A stretch of DNA of 64,000 nt, taken from contig VXAZ01018984.1 in NCBI GenBank assembly GCA_013399875.1, forward strand, positions 7,980,264-8,044,263, read 5' to 3'. A model generated the notes under the pieces. That model was given only the letters and a program-made list of their open reading frames with translations. It had not been told where the DNA came from and made no database searches. A program made the translations under genes and the position numbers. This DNA comes from Gymnorhina tibicen (Eukaryota; Chordata; Aves; Passeriformes; Artamidae). Shown here one piece after another: positions 48,201 through 59,961 of the stretch (its first letter is position 1; each line of letters begins with the position of its first letter).

Positions 48201-51200
48201 ATTTTTATGGTGATATTAAAAATCTTTAAATTATGGCCTAGGTTCATGTAGTTGACTGGCTGAGCTACTTCCAGAAGGAATAGCTGAATTTCCCAAAAGT
48301 TAGAGGTACTTTATTAGGAAAATTTAGAACCATTATGAGAAAAGGCCGCTGTTTTGATCCATATCCTCTGTAAGACTCAGCAAGTCCTCGTGCAGGTCTT
48401 CTAGGTCTGCAATGCCTTTGGACCTTTAGTAAGTGATCCATTTTGTTCATCTCTTGTGAAGCACAAAAGCAAAAATGGCCACTGGGCTTTGCAATTTGGT
48501 GATCAGAATGCTTTCAATATGTTTAGAACAGATTTTGTCTTTGTACACGTGTTGTTGAGAGGATGTTTTTCATAGGGAGCTTCAAGCCTGAAGCCGGTTG
48601 GAACTCTATTAAACTGCTCCTGATTCTTGAACTCCTATTACCAGAAAAATATGCTTTCAGCCTGTGTGCTTGGAGAGCAGCTGAATGCTAAGTTTATGTG
48701 CAAGTCAGAAATGGGGGCTATCTCACTTGAACCTCTGCCGCTGTTGTTCTCTACAGATACGTGAAATGACAGGAGAGGCCACCACCATGAAGCTGAAGAG
48801 CAAAAGAGCTGATGGCTTTAGCGATATTTTGTCACTTGAGTGGTGACCTTTGTTAATAATGCCTGTGATAGGAAAATGAAATACTTTCTGTTTCAGTAAT
48901 GACAGTCTGATGCTTGGCAAAAATTGCTTTTAAGGCAGACAGCAAAGAAAAAAGAGCAGCACTGTTAAATTCTGTAGTGTATGAAGTTTAACATTTTCCC
49001 TGATACGCAGTCTGACTTAATCTTGAGTTTACTAACAGATGCAAAAGGATTTGAAACCACATTTCCGTATCACTAATAAAATAAACAGCATGCTGCCAGC
49101 ATAATCAGGGCTGGATATTCAAGGCACTCAACTTGTATTTAAAAACCTGAAAGGAGTGGGCAAGTTTTTAAAGGCACTCAGCATCCTGCAGCCCCTGTTG
49201 AAGAAAATCTGAGTGACTTATGGATGCTGAGCAATTCACAGGGTCTGGCCCTAAGATATTCACGTGCTATTCTTGGAAAAAAAAAAGAAGAAAAATGAAC
49301 TAAGCCTTGTGTTTTCTGTTTGGAGATATAAACTCAATCTATATGTTTAATAGTTCTTGAAACTCTTTCAAAACTTTAAAAACAATGGCACCCACACTTA
49401 ATATCAAAAAACAATCAATAAGAATGGGCTAAACTGACTAGTTTAAATTTGATCCATATATTTAGTTTTATGAATTTGGATTGCTGGTACCTGGGTTGGA
49501 AAGTAAGCTTTTTTACGGAAAATGGCTGTTATTTAGAAAACTGGTGTTTTGTCTTTGGTTTTTCTGTTTGCTTGTTTTTAAGCAAGAGCAGTCTAAAAGT
49601 ATTTGTTCACACTTCCAAATAGCCCTCTGAATCAGGCACCTTATTCCGCTATTGCTGTTCTCCACTTCAAAACTTCAAGTTTCTCCTCAAGGCCCATATT
49701 TTACACCCTCTTCCTGACAGTGATTTCCATCCTAATTGCATCTTCTTTTAATTTAAACCAGTGTAAAGAAAGAGTAACTGTACTATAGTCTATAGAAGTA
49801 AAATCAAGTATATAAAATCAAGTATGGATGAGAAGGGAAAGGGTATTTTAAATACAACCTTTACGTGATTCTTTTACAAGTTTTATTTGAATCAATTTTC
49901 CTTTTGCTGAGTTCAGTCAACCCATAGTAATGCACACTGGGAAAGAATCCTGTGCCTCTCAAGTGTATTTTTATTCAGTCTTAACTGTTTACTGCCTTAC
50001 TAAAGTGGTAACTTTGGTTAATCACAATTCTCAATTAGAAACACTATGTATATGTTTAAAGAGGAAGTAAAAAAGAATTTGCATATTTTTATATGAGCTA
50101 ACAAAGGAGCATACATTGAAATTATGACAGATACCATTTTATCATCTGAAATTTTTTTGTAGCCTCCAAAGCTGTCTTCACTAGCAGCCTAACTACATAA
50201 TGCAGACATTAAGAAAGATCCATTGACAAACTGGCATTCCTTTTTCCTCTACAAGTTAAAACATTGAGCTAATGACTGTTTGTCTGAACTTCTCATGTCA
50301 CATTAACAGTTTGAAAGCTCTCTTCATATTAATAAGGCTTGGAGTAAATCAGATGCTGCCTATAAAATCTGCAACAGGTTAAGATTAGGAACTGAACCTT
50401 TTATTCTGCTTAGAAAAATAATTTACATGTGCAGATGGAGTAACTGTAAATCTATGGCAAAGCTTCATTAATCCTTGACTTTGTGGAGAGATTCTGGCCT
50501 TGGTGAAGGCAGTTGCAAAGGCATCAAAATCAGCAAGGCAATTATTTTCCATCTTTTGGAGGACTTGTCAACAGCCTTCAATCTAGAGTGAGTACACTAA
50601 ATGGGCTAGCTCCTGAGTATATCTGCATTTAGGAGATGGTGAGGTGTTTAAAACAAACACCACAGCTGGGAGAAGTCTCTGACTCCGGCTCTTAATCCAT
50701 AATGACAAGGAAATTTTGATACTTTAGTGTAGATTTAGGCTTCTTATTCTTGGTTCTTCACCTTCAAAGGTGATGACAACCACCTTGATTCAAAACCCCT
50801 CTCCAAACCAAATACTAAAGTTTTCTCCTTTGATTTCCAAATAGAATTCAGCTTAATTCAGCTTAAAAAAAAAAAAGAAAGTAACAGATAAAGAACAAGT
50901 GATCTTCGGGGATCAATTTAGTAGTATCATTGTAAATGAAATCTAGTTTTTAACAAGAAAGACCCATACAGGAAACCACTGAACAGTCATGAATCTGAAT
51001 TTCTGCATTGCCATGATGGTTTGACTCACTTTTTTACTTTGAAATAAATCGTTTCTAGGTGGAAGGTACATTAGTGTTCATTAAGAGTACTATTATTCTG
51101 CTTTCTTGCAACTGTCTTGCAGTGCAGGTAGCAGAATGTGCTCATGCGTCTGAGTTAAAGCCAAGTAATCTCACTACTTGTGAAAAAAATCTGTGGTCAT

Positions 51201-52020
51201 TTGTTTTGGTTTTGGGGTTTTTTTCCCAGAGTGGATATTACAAACGCTTTTCAGAAGGATAATAAGAATATAAATCAAAGCATAATTTTAGAAGTAAGAA
51301 AACCAGCTGTAAAAATAAAATAATCCTTAAAATGAAAGATACATAAATTGCTTATAGTTATTTTATTTTAAACCTACAGTCTACAGGCTGACCTCAGGAA
51401 GATGCATGGGTTTAGGCTCCTATAAAATAAACATTATTAGCTTTTCTCAATGATTAAGAAAATGAATCATTTAAAATGGCCATTTCTACCAGATGGAATG
51501 TGTTTTTATTTTATGTTCTTAGTACAAGCCTGTGGTCAAAGTCACTGAAGTATTAATGCTGTCTTTATTTACTCTTATTGAATATTTAGCTGTTTTCTTT
51601 TCTTTAGCATGGGGCTGATTTCTGTACCTTAATAGCCTCCATCTCGTAAAATCTTAGGACAGAAGGTACAAAGTGTTCCCTGAAGTTGACTGGTTTCAGA
51701 TGTAGTTATGATGGCAAGCCAAGTCAATATAAAACTAACTATTCAGTGGAATAGCCCAATACTTTTAGTTTAAAAGTGTCATCTTTTGAAATAAATCTGA
51801 AGAAATTGAAAGCTGATCAAGTGCTTCAACTGTTCATTTCCTTTTAAAAGAAATGAATTTTGGTGAGACAAACGAAGGAAGCCGTGTCAGTCGTATCACC
51901 CATCCTTAGGAGGACAGTAGAAGGCAATTTCCGCCTGCCTCCCCAAAATGCTGTAGAAGTTTGCTTTCTAATCCTTGGTAAATGTCTCTGTCGGGTTTCA
52001 CCCAAAGTTTTTTGTTTGGG

Positions 52021-52050
52021 TCTTTTTTTCTCTTTTTTTTTTTTTTTCTT
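52021..52050. repeat. 30-nt pure pyrimidine tract
   Basis: Only T and C on the + strand, including a long T run. It is followed by TTAGAAGG, so it looks like a strong 3' splice site, but no recognisable exon follows. Confidence 0.9.
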
Positions 52051-54859
52051 AGAAGGAACATCAGGGAAAGGAATCCCAGAAAGAGGTGATTGTCCAGAAG
52101 AATAAAAATATGTATTGCCATGTGTGGTTTGGTTTTTTTCCTCTCTCCAGAGTAGAAATGGGTGGAGATTAAAATTAAGTTACAAAAATATTGCTTTTGG
52201 TGAAGAGAGATTTTTATGAGCTTTAGTTTGTGGTGTGTAAGAATGAGCTTTATAAATCAGCAACTGATTTCCCTACTGAGAAGCTCAAAGGCTGAAAGTG
52301 GAGAGACAGAAAGAAGTTCCTGTGGCACCAGCAGGAAGAATTGGTGCAAAGAGCCTGCTAAAATGGTAGTGGTTTGGTGAACTAGGAGCTAGAAGGAAAA
52401 AAAGTAAAAATAAACAAGCAAACACATCTGAGGATCTCCTTGAACAAGTCCTGCAGTGTTTAACATAGTACAACATACTAAATAGTACAACTCCATGCTT
52501 TCACCTTTCTAAACTTCAGATCAATTAAGGTAGTCTTCAGTTTATCACTTAACTTTCTTAGAACTACCTGTACATTATCTATTAGATAGTCTTTAACTTT
52601 CATATTTTGCTTTACATACCAGTCCTTGAGGAGCTATCTGTACTATTGGAGACTGCTCTGGATGCTTAAACTAGTCAAATCACATTTCTTTAATTAAAGG
52701 TCATGTTAAGGAATGCCCTCTGACTTCTTCTGTTTGATTGGTTTTTGATTTTTGTTGGTTGTCCTTTTCTTAGAGAGGGGGGTTTGAGGTTGAGGTGGGG
52801 AGGAGGGTTGAATTGGAGTGGCTTCCTGTCTCGTGTGTACTGGAAACCTGTTTTTTATCATATCTTAGTGATCAGGAAATTGCTATGCCCCTGGGGGAGA
52901 AAATTAAGTCATGTTCACCTGTAAAACAGTAGTGGTGACTCCAAGAGTCTGGTCTATGAAAAGACACGGACAGCAAATCTAGAGGTATTGGATGAAAGCA
53001 GTGCATCCGTCTTCCAGTTGTGCAGTTCAGATTGCAAAACCTCACAGATTGAACATATTGTAGGCAGACAGTGCTTGGGAAAGGTTAACAGGGAGTTGGT
53101 GTCACAGCTCAACTCTTGGGAAGCTAACTTTCTAAATCACTTTCTAAATTATTCCAATATCAGCCATTCCCGGAGCTATGGGCTATGCAATGCCATCTGT
53201 TAGCTTTTGTGAAAAAAATCAAGTGGAAAGTGTGTTTTGCTCTGTGGTGGTCCAGCAGAAAGATTCACAGTCAATACTGCACATCCTGGTGGAGCAGAAA
53301 GTCAACAGGAAGGCAAGCTCTAGTTTGAGACACTTCCCTTCAGCATTTTGAGAAAGGAGTCATGGCCTCTGGGTGCCTTGTCACAGACCAGTCCCAGCTG
53401 TAGCACAGGTAAAACAGGAGCCCAGGAGCTGTCCTCTGTGTTTCAAACAAGAGATACTTGAGATGGCCTGATCCTGTAAGGATCTTTTCATACATGCAAC
53501 ATTACCCCTCGCTTAGGTGTTTGCAAGGCATGTCTGACTAGTTGCATATGTGCAACTGAATTTTGAAAATCCAGAATGGTTTTCCTGGTTTTTTGTAAGA
53601 GTTTTCAGCTGTATCTTTGTTTTTGCCCACATCTGTGAGCCCATATCTATAAGAAAGAAGCGATGTAGATAATTTTTGATGTCATTTTCCATTAAATGAC
53701 TTGTCCTTTTTTGTCAAAAAACCTTTTTTCTTTCTTGCTTACTACTGCACATGGAGAAAGCCTGCGTGCTGGCACTACAACTGATTTATTTGCTTTAGAC
53801 TGTCTTGCATTTAGGCCATTTGAAGGTTTGAGTGTGAACAATAGAAATAGTTATGATAAATTGTCAAGCTCTTCCAAAGATTCAGAAGTTCTGGAGTTAC
53901 TGCCAATGACAGATGATTTGTCCTTGCTCATCACTTTGTCGTCTTGGCAGCGTTTTTGTTCTCTCTGCTAAATCTCCCTCAGTGTGTAGTTGAATTCTTT
54001 AGAAAAAGAAAATTAGTTTCTGTTTCATCCATGTTCGTGCTCATCAGTTCAATAGCATCCGTGTTTCACTAAGTGGAACACCTTCTTCATGAAGCATAAG
54101 TTCGATTTATTTTAATAGGGTGTTAGGAGAACTGCTGGAGTTTGACATGAACACATTTCCAAAGTTACAAAGATGTTAAGAATGATCTTTTGTATCTATT
54201 GCTGTGGATTTCTATGACTGTGCATGAATGGCACTGCATACTTGACAGGCCGTATCTTTTGCTGCAGGATTTATGCAACTAATGACAATGTTTTCAAATG
54301 CTCGAGTGTCTGAGAAAAGGCTGAGTGAGTAGATAGTGATTTTCTTTTCCAGCTTTTCCACAATTTCATAAGGTCTGTTTCAGCACTGGCCTGATAACTG
54401 GCCTGCTTTGAATCTTGGTAATGGAGAATTACGTGATATGGCATTATAAATAAATGAATACCAACAGTTTACAGATGAAAAAATGCTGAATTCAGAAAAT
54501 AGTTTCCTGGAGGAGTTGGTTAATAGGCTGTCCTCTGCTTGTTCTCTGACACTGATTTAGTTGTCTGAGACAGGAAAGGGTCAGTGGCTATGGGCATTAG
54601 GCTGAAACACAGCTCCCCAGTTCACCCTGGAGTTCTGCTTACAGATGTTCCTGCACAGTGGAGGTCCTCAATGGCATAGCAGAAATGGAACCTCAAAAGC
54701 ACAAAATGCTTTTTTGGGGGGATTCTTTCAAATATTTCCCCTTTTAGTAAATAAATACAGTCTGAACTGCAGAACAGTCAGTACAGAATTGATAAGTTCT
54801 GCTTCCTTTGGCTACTGATAGTTCCATTCACCACAGCTAAGAAAGCAACTTATATTTAG

Positions 54860-55110
54860 AAGCACAAAGGCAGCTGTCTTGGGTTAGACCAAAGACCATT
54901 TCAGTGCCTTACTGCTCCGAAGGTGGCTTACTTACTGCCTAAAGGAGCAGTAAGAACAGCATAGGGATATATGATACTGTCTCCTAATGCTCTCCCAGCT
55001 CGCAGCTCTGCTTAGCTTCAGAGAGCTTTTTGCATTCACCTATAGCTTTGTATTTTTATTGACCCACAGCTTGTACGATTTCCCCTAGAGAATTTCCCCC
55101 AGGACGTGTG
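54860..55110 (-). mobile_element. Probable ancient CR1-like LINE relic
   Basis: Read on +, GGGTTAGACCAAAGACC, then ATACTGTCTCCTAATGC, CCCAGC and AGAGAGCTTTTTGCATTCAC parallel the start of old sauropsid CR1 3' ends (the 'GGTCAGACCAAAGGTCCATCTAGCCC...CTGTCTC' pattern). Divergence is high and the borders are approximate. The call rests on remembered consensus patterns, not an alignment. Confidence 0.45.
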
Positions 55111-58100
55111 CAATGAGAATTTGTCAAATCGGCACATATTTTCTTTATTTTGGGAAGTATCAGCTTTCCTCCATTTAATATCTGTGCAGAATTTTGGTGT
55201 TCAGCCCTCATTATGAATGCACACTCTAGGTTTTCTCAGGTTTAGCTTAAGAGGTGAGCTGCATAAACAATAGATTCACCTGCCTTCTGTCTTGTATGGA
55301 AATTTCCAATCTGTCCCTTACCTTTTGGAAGGGAACAGCGCTGCTCTGGCTGTCACAGAGCCAGCAGAACCAGTGGATGAATCTGAAACTTGCATTGTAT
55401 TCAAACACTTGAGGTCTTGAACCCCCAGCCCCCTACACGCCCCAATCAAGTTGTTATGTTGCTTCTAAAATACAGGATTTCGGATTTCTTTTTCATTACT
55501 GCCCTTATGCACTTGCAAGCATTATTCTCTACATTCATTTTTCCCTGGCACAGAACACAAGTTCATGCCAGCTCACTTGATATGCATGCAGATATGAATT
55601 TCAACCAGAAGAAGATCATCACTCAGATAACAAATACCTGTTTTACCATTCTGAGCATATTAGGCATAGTAACCTGCCTTAAATACTTCTGCTGAAGATG
55701 TGCTATATGTGCTTTTTTAGGTTACGGTCAATTTTAAGCAGACACAGCCATACTCTTCTTGGGTTTTTTTCACTTCAGTCTTATGTGTTATCTTCCCTTC
55801 TAAGTGAGAATGCAATGGCTTTTTAAAGTAAAGAGAATGGCAAATGCAGTAGATAGACAAGGGCATTCTGGAACATTGTGTCATGGCTGTAAAGGCCTGC
55901 TGTGTGCAAGTAATGACTGCTGTACTGATGAATAATTGGATCTAGTGGTGTTGCTGCTGACTTTAGACAGTTTTGGGGCTTTTTTAAACTGATTTACTAT
56001 AGTCTTGTACTTGTAAACTAGTGCTTAATAGCTGCTCATGGAGATAATCTTCTGACTGTAAGGTTATGCATATGATTACTTCTAGCATTTGAAGAAAACT
56101 TTAGGATTGAGCAACTTTTTCCCTCAAGCATCAAAACTGAAGATGTACATAGCATTGCGTTTATTTCTTTTCTGTATAACAGTGGATGTGCTGGTGCATT
56201 CATCTACACTGGAAAACATAAGGAGCACAATATCTGGAAAATATGGGAAGGTTATTAATGATGATGATAACATTATTGCATCCTGCAATTCTTACAGACA
56301 TAGTCAGAATGTGCACTGCCAACTTTAAAGTCAAACAAATGGACAATAAAGGCCATGATGGCAGAAGAGATGTTAAGAAGGGGGAGACTGAGATGCAGCA
56401 TTTTGATGCTGCTGAAATGAACAGCTCTTTTGTGAGAGATAAGACTGAATGACCCAGTGATGAAAATACGGCCTTGAAATCCCAGCCTAGTGTTGAGTCC
56501 CAGTTCAGATGTAAATATATATTAAAAATCTAGCAACTTTCTCAGGGCATCATCAGTCATCTTTTTAAGCAACTGTCAATACTAGAACAAGCTTTGGGTA
56601 GATGGGCTAAGGAAAGTGCCAAAAAGCAGCTTCTAGCTGACTGAAAGGTAAAGTGAATTTTTAAATCAGGGGCTATTTGCAGCTCATCTAAACTTGGAAT
56701 ATATTAGTTTGAGTGCACTACAAGTTCACCTCAATTTGACGTATGCTTTTTGAAAATGTTTTTAATATTAAGTAGATTCATGAATGCATAAACTTTAATG
56801 GATAAAACATGATCTTTCTGCTGAGGAGTTTCAACTGTAACTAAAAAATGGGTTATTTCATCTTGTTATTTGCACATTGTGAATAAATCTGTCACAGGTA
56901 GCCTGAGCTGTTTGAAATAATGCGAGTGACTTGTGAGACCAGTCAGCCTCTTCCAGTGAGTGACTTAAGTGGTCTGTGAGATTTACATAATAAAACCAGT
57001 GACACTTAGGACCATATTCACTTGAAAAGACATTCTCTGATTGAAATCTGAGAATCTGGGCAAAGTAGTACGCCAAACCAAATATTTACTAAGAAACTAA
57101 ATGAACTGAAACAAAAGTTTTAATGGGAGATACAATGCATTAAAGTCTGATCTGCTGAAGCTTCAGGCACAAAGAAGTTATCCAGCCTGCTTGTAACACA
57201 TTAATAAAACCTGAATAGAAAATGTGAATTTTCATTTTGTGGATTCCTTAAATCTGAATTTTCAGTTGACTGCCATCTGGAAGCAGAGAAAGAGCTTAGG
57301 AGCCCTTTGTGGAACACAGTTATTGTAATTTTGCTACCACCACAGGGAGACTTGACTCGAGGGTGTCACTCTGGCAGTTTGCCTTGGAGCCACAGGGACC
57401 TTATGAGACCTCATCTTGAGCAGAGCAGTTACAGCAGATGTTCCCAGAAGGACATCCCAGAGCCAAAAATTAGGAAGGACAAGGTTGCTAGGACCCTGAC
57501 AAGAAATCAGAAAACATGTCAACTGTGCTGCCGTTTTTTCTTTTCATTTTTTTTTTGTATTTAATTCTGGTTTTTTTCAGCAGAACTGTGTGTAGATTGA
57601 CTAGCAGAATTGTTCCTGCTTTAGTAAGGCTTTGATTCGTTCTGTTTTATGGAAAATTTAAATGACAGATTATGTTGTAAATGGGATAAACTTTTTATCC
57701 TTTGGAAGTTTATATAAGGAGCAAATGCTCCATTGAGAACTTTGTTACTATTCTGTCCTCTTTTGACCTTTTTTGGTTCCTGGGTGTGTTTGTATTCCAG
57801 CTGGTTTGTTATGAGGAATCTGATCAGAACAGCCATGCTCCTGTTCAAGCATCCTGGCTCAGTCTGTTGTGCTGCCTCCTATCACAGTTACTCAGTTTCT
57901 CTCTCATTCTTTTATATGTGCTGTGGGAACACCTACAGTGGAGAATGCAAGAAAATGTCAAAGCAACACAACAAAATATCATGTTGTTGTTAAGTACTGA
58001 ACTCCACATAAAGTAAAGACCCTGATTCCTACTGCTAATGATATTGAAATTTTCCAGAACCACGTTAGCAGCTATGGCTTTCAATCCCCCTCAATTCTGA

Positions 58101-59502
58101 TTGGTGCTGTGAGAGTTTCAAATAGGAAATCAGTCATATACTGCTGCTCTTGCTTTCCCCTCACCCGAGTCTCTCCGGATCACAATTTCCAGTCTTGCCT
58201 ATCATTCTGCTAAACAAGCAGTGACGCCAATTCTAAAAGCCTTTGAATTAATAATGAGAGTTATCAGTGTGACGGTTTTTTTATGCCCTTAAGATTTGTG
58301 GCCAGTTAAATTTTTCTCCTTTGGACATGGCACAGTATAAATTGCCACCATCCTTAGCAAGTGCTATTTCTGTTGGTCGTCATTAAAAACCAATGGTCCA
58401 AGTAATAAGAGCCCAGCACTAGACATCTAATTGAACATTTAAATACTGTCAGTTCCAAGATTTGTTTCTGTTTTTCTTATTTTTATCCTTTGTGGTTTTT
58501 TTAAGGGGGCATTCAATACAGTTTTAAGTATCTAGTAAATTTGAGTTGTGAATCAAATCAGCATGGTAACTATACAAATAAAATGGAATTAAGTTTTGTT
58601 TAAAACTATTTGCATGTTAATCCTAATTAAATTTCATTTAGGAAAAAAAAAATTAAAGGTGTTCAGCCTTTTCCAGAGTTTGTTTCTGGCCTCCCTTTTG
58701 TCAGTGATTTCTTTCCTACCTGATGAAAGCACAAGAAGTGTATTTTTATCCTCTTCATTTGTACTGTGAAGTTGATTCAAAAGTGACTTGCTACAAAAGT
58801 CTAGTGGAATCAAGGAGGGAAATGACTGAGTGAAAGATGAGTTAGGAAGCACATGTTCAGTCCATCATGAAGGCAGGCCCTGGAAAAATTTTCAACAAAG
58901 GAAAGGAGAAGATGTATAAGAAGAGGATGAGAGGCCTTCTGTGCATGGAACCTGAGACAGGCTATAATTCATCAGTCTATGACAGCCCTCTTTCTCAGGA
59001 TAACCCTTTCCTTCTCGCTCTTTGCACTTCTATGAACTCCAGCAATTCATAGTGTGGGGGTTTTTTTGTTTGGGTTTGTTTAGTCTTTCTTTAATTCAGA
59101 GGCTTTCAGGGTAGTTGTACACCGGAAAGGCCTTAGAAGCAGGAAATACAGAAATCTGACAAAAGTTACTTGATATTAATTTTCTGCCTTCCTCTCTGTT
59201 GCTTCCTCTCAACACACAGTCCTAAGGCAAAAATGTTTTCATTTCTCTCCTCATTCAGCTGAAACATATTCTTTCCTGTGATGCCGGCAATGAAATGTGT
59301 TTTCCAAGTTTAATTGGCAAGGCAAACAATAACACAAATGCTTCTGCAGAATGGAGCTAAAAGTTCTCTATCCTCAGTTCAATAGCAAAAGTCCTAGAGA
59401 GCATGTGCTTTGCTTTTTGTCATTTGCAGAGAGCATCTATTTAATTTTTTTTCTGGCTTTCACAAGCAAGCTGACTGATAGCCGGTTTGTTCTCTATTTC
59501 AG
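55111..59502 (+). other. Intron block leading to exon 5
   Basis: AT-rich unique sequence. No transposon or RNA gene was recognised. Open frames of 60-104 codons (for example 55390-55695 and 57702-58016) show no protein motif. It ends at the exon 5 acceptor. Confidence 0.65.
59471..59502 (+). other. 3' splice site and branch-point region before GRID2 exon 5
   Basis: The acceptor AG is at 59501-59502, preceded by the tract TTTGTTCTCTATTTC. Two overlapping branch-point matches, CTGAC (59471-59475) and CTGAT (59475-59479), sit at the usual distance. This arrangement has to define a 54-nt exon after a 51-kb intron. Confidence 0.8.
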
Positions 59503-59556
59503 GTCGTGGAGACCAATTTGGTTGCTTTTGACTGTCACTGGATCATTATAAATGAG
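59503..59556 (+). CDS. GRID2: GRID2 54-bp coding exon (probably exon 5)
   Basis: The next GRID2 exon, too short to stand out as an open reading frame. The acceptor is TCTCTATTTCAG and the donor GAG|GTAACT. The 18 codons read VVETNLVAFDCHWIIINE, which directly follows the previous exon's SFLTE in GluD2 and, in recalled mammalian GluD2, is followed by EINDVDVQEL. This corresponds to about residues 246-263, a beta strand and flanking loop of the second lobe of the amino-terminal domain, including one Cys. The exon starts and ends in phase 0, so its omission would remove 18 residues without a frameshift. It is identical to the mammalian sequence as I recall it. A candidate branch point (CTGACTGAT, 59471-59479) lies 24-28 bases before the acceptor. 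The exon that should follow was not found up to 64000. Confidence 0.97.
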
Positions 59557-59943
59557 GTAACTGTCAAGTGAACATTGTTGTGAACCGTGAATCCTGTTTT
59601 CAGGCTTACTGACAATATTCGTGCTGATTCTCACTTTGCCAACAGGAAGCAGTAGCTATGACAAAGTTCAAGCACACTAAAGGAGTAAAGAAGATGCTTA
59701 ATAAAAATAGAATGACAGGTTCTTGGACTTTGCTCTTTTGTCTTGCCTGTTTTAAATGGAAGTCCTTCTATGAATAAGTAGAAAATAAAATGAAAAAAAC
59801 CCTTTATTTCTGAGTATCTCAAGATTTCACAGTTGAGCTGACTGTTTCCGCAGGATATTTTTAAGGCCTTTTTTTAATATGTAATCTTTTATAGTGGAGC
59901 TCTTGCGTTTTGTTTATATTTTAGTTAATTTTTTCTTAATAAT

Positions 59944-59961
59944 CAAAATAATAATAATAAA
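59944..59961. repeat. Short AAT/ATA repeat
   Basis: About five AAT units in a T/A-rich stretch. Confidence 0.8.

Larger units (their letters stand above)
20091..54859 (+). other. Long intron block without recognised gene or transposon
   Basis: Nearly 35 kb of AT-rich intron in which I recognise no exon, RNA gene or transposable element. Minor landmarks: (TTTAG)n at 23374-23392, an imperfect duplication at 24270-24318, a T15 run at 28741-28755, a 24-nt near-palindrome at 30267-30290, an ATA repeat at 30585-30621, an A/C-only tract at 34737-34814, a G-run cluster at 35869-35917, a tetranucleotide repeat at 42086-42122, a hairpin at 42219-42246 and a pyrimidine tract at 52021-52050. Open frames here are short and featureless on both strands. 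Confidence 0.65.

Noticed and set aside
57307..57564. 85-codon open frame and local GC rise
   Set aside because: No homology recognised and it ends in a poly-T tract. It could be an unrecognised old repeat, but there is no support.
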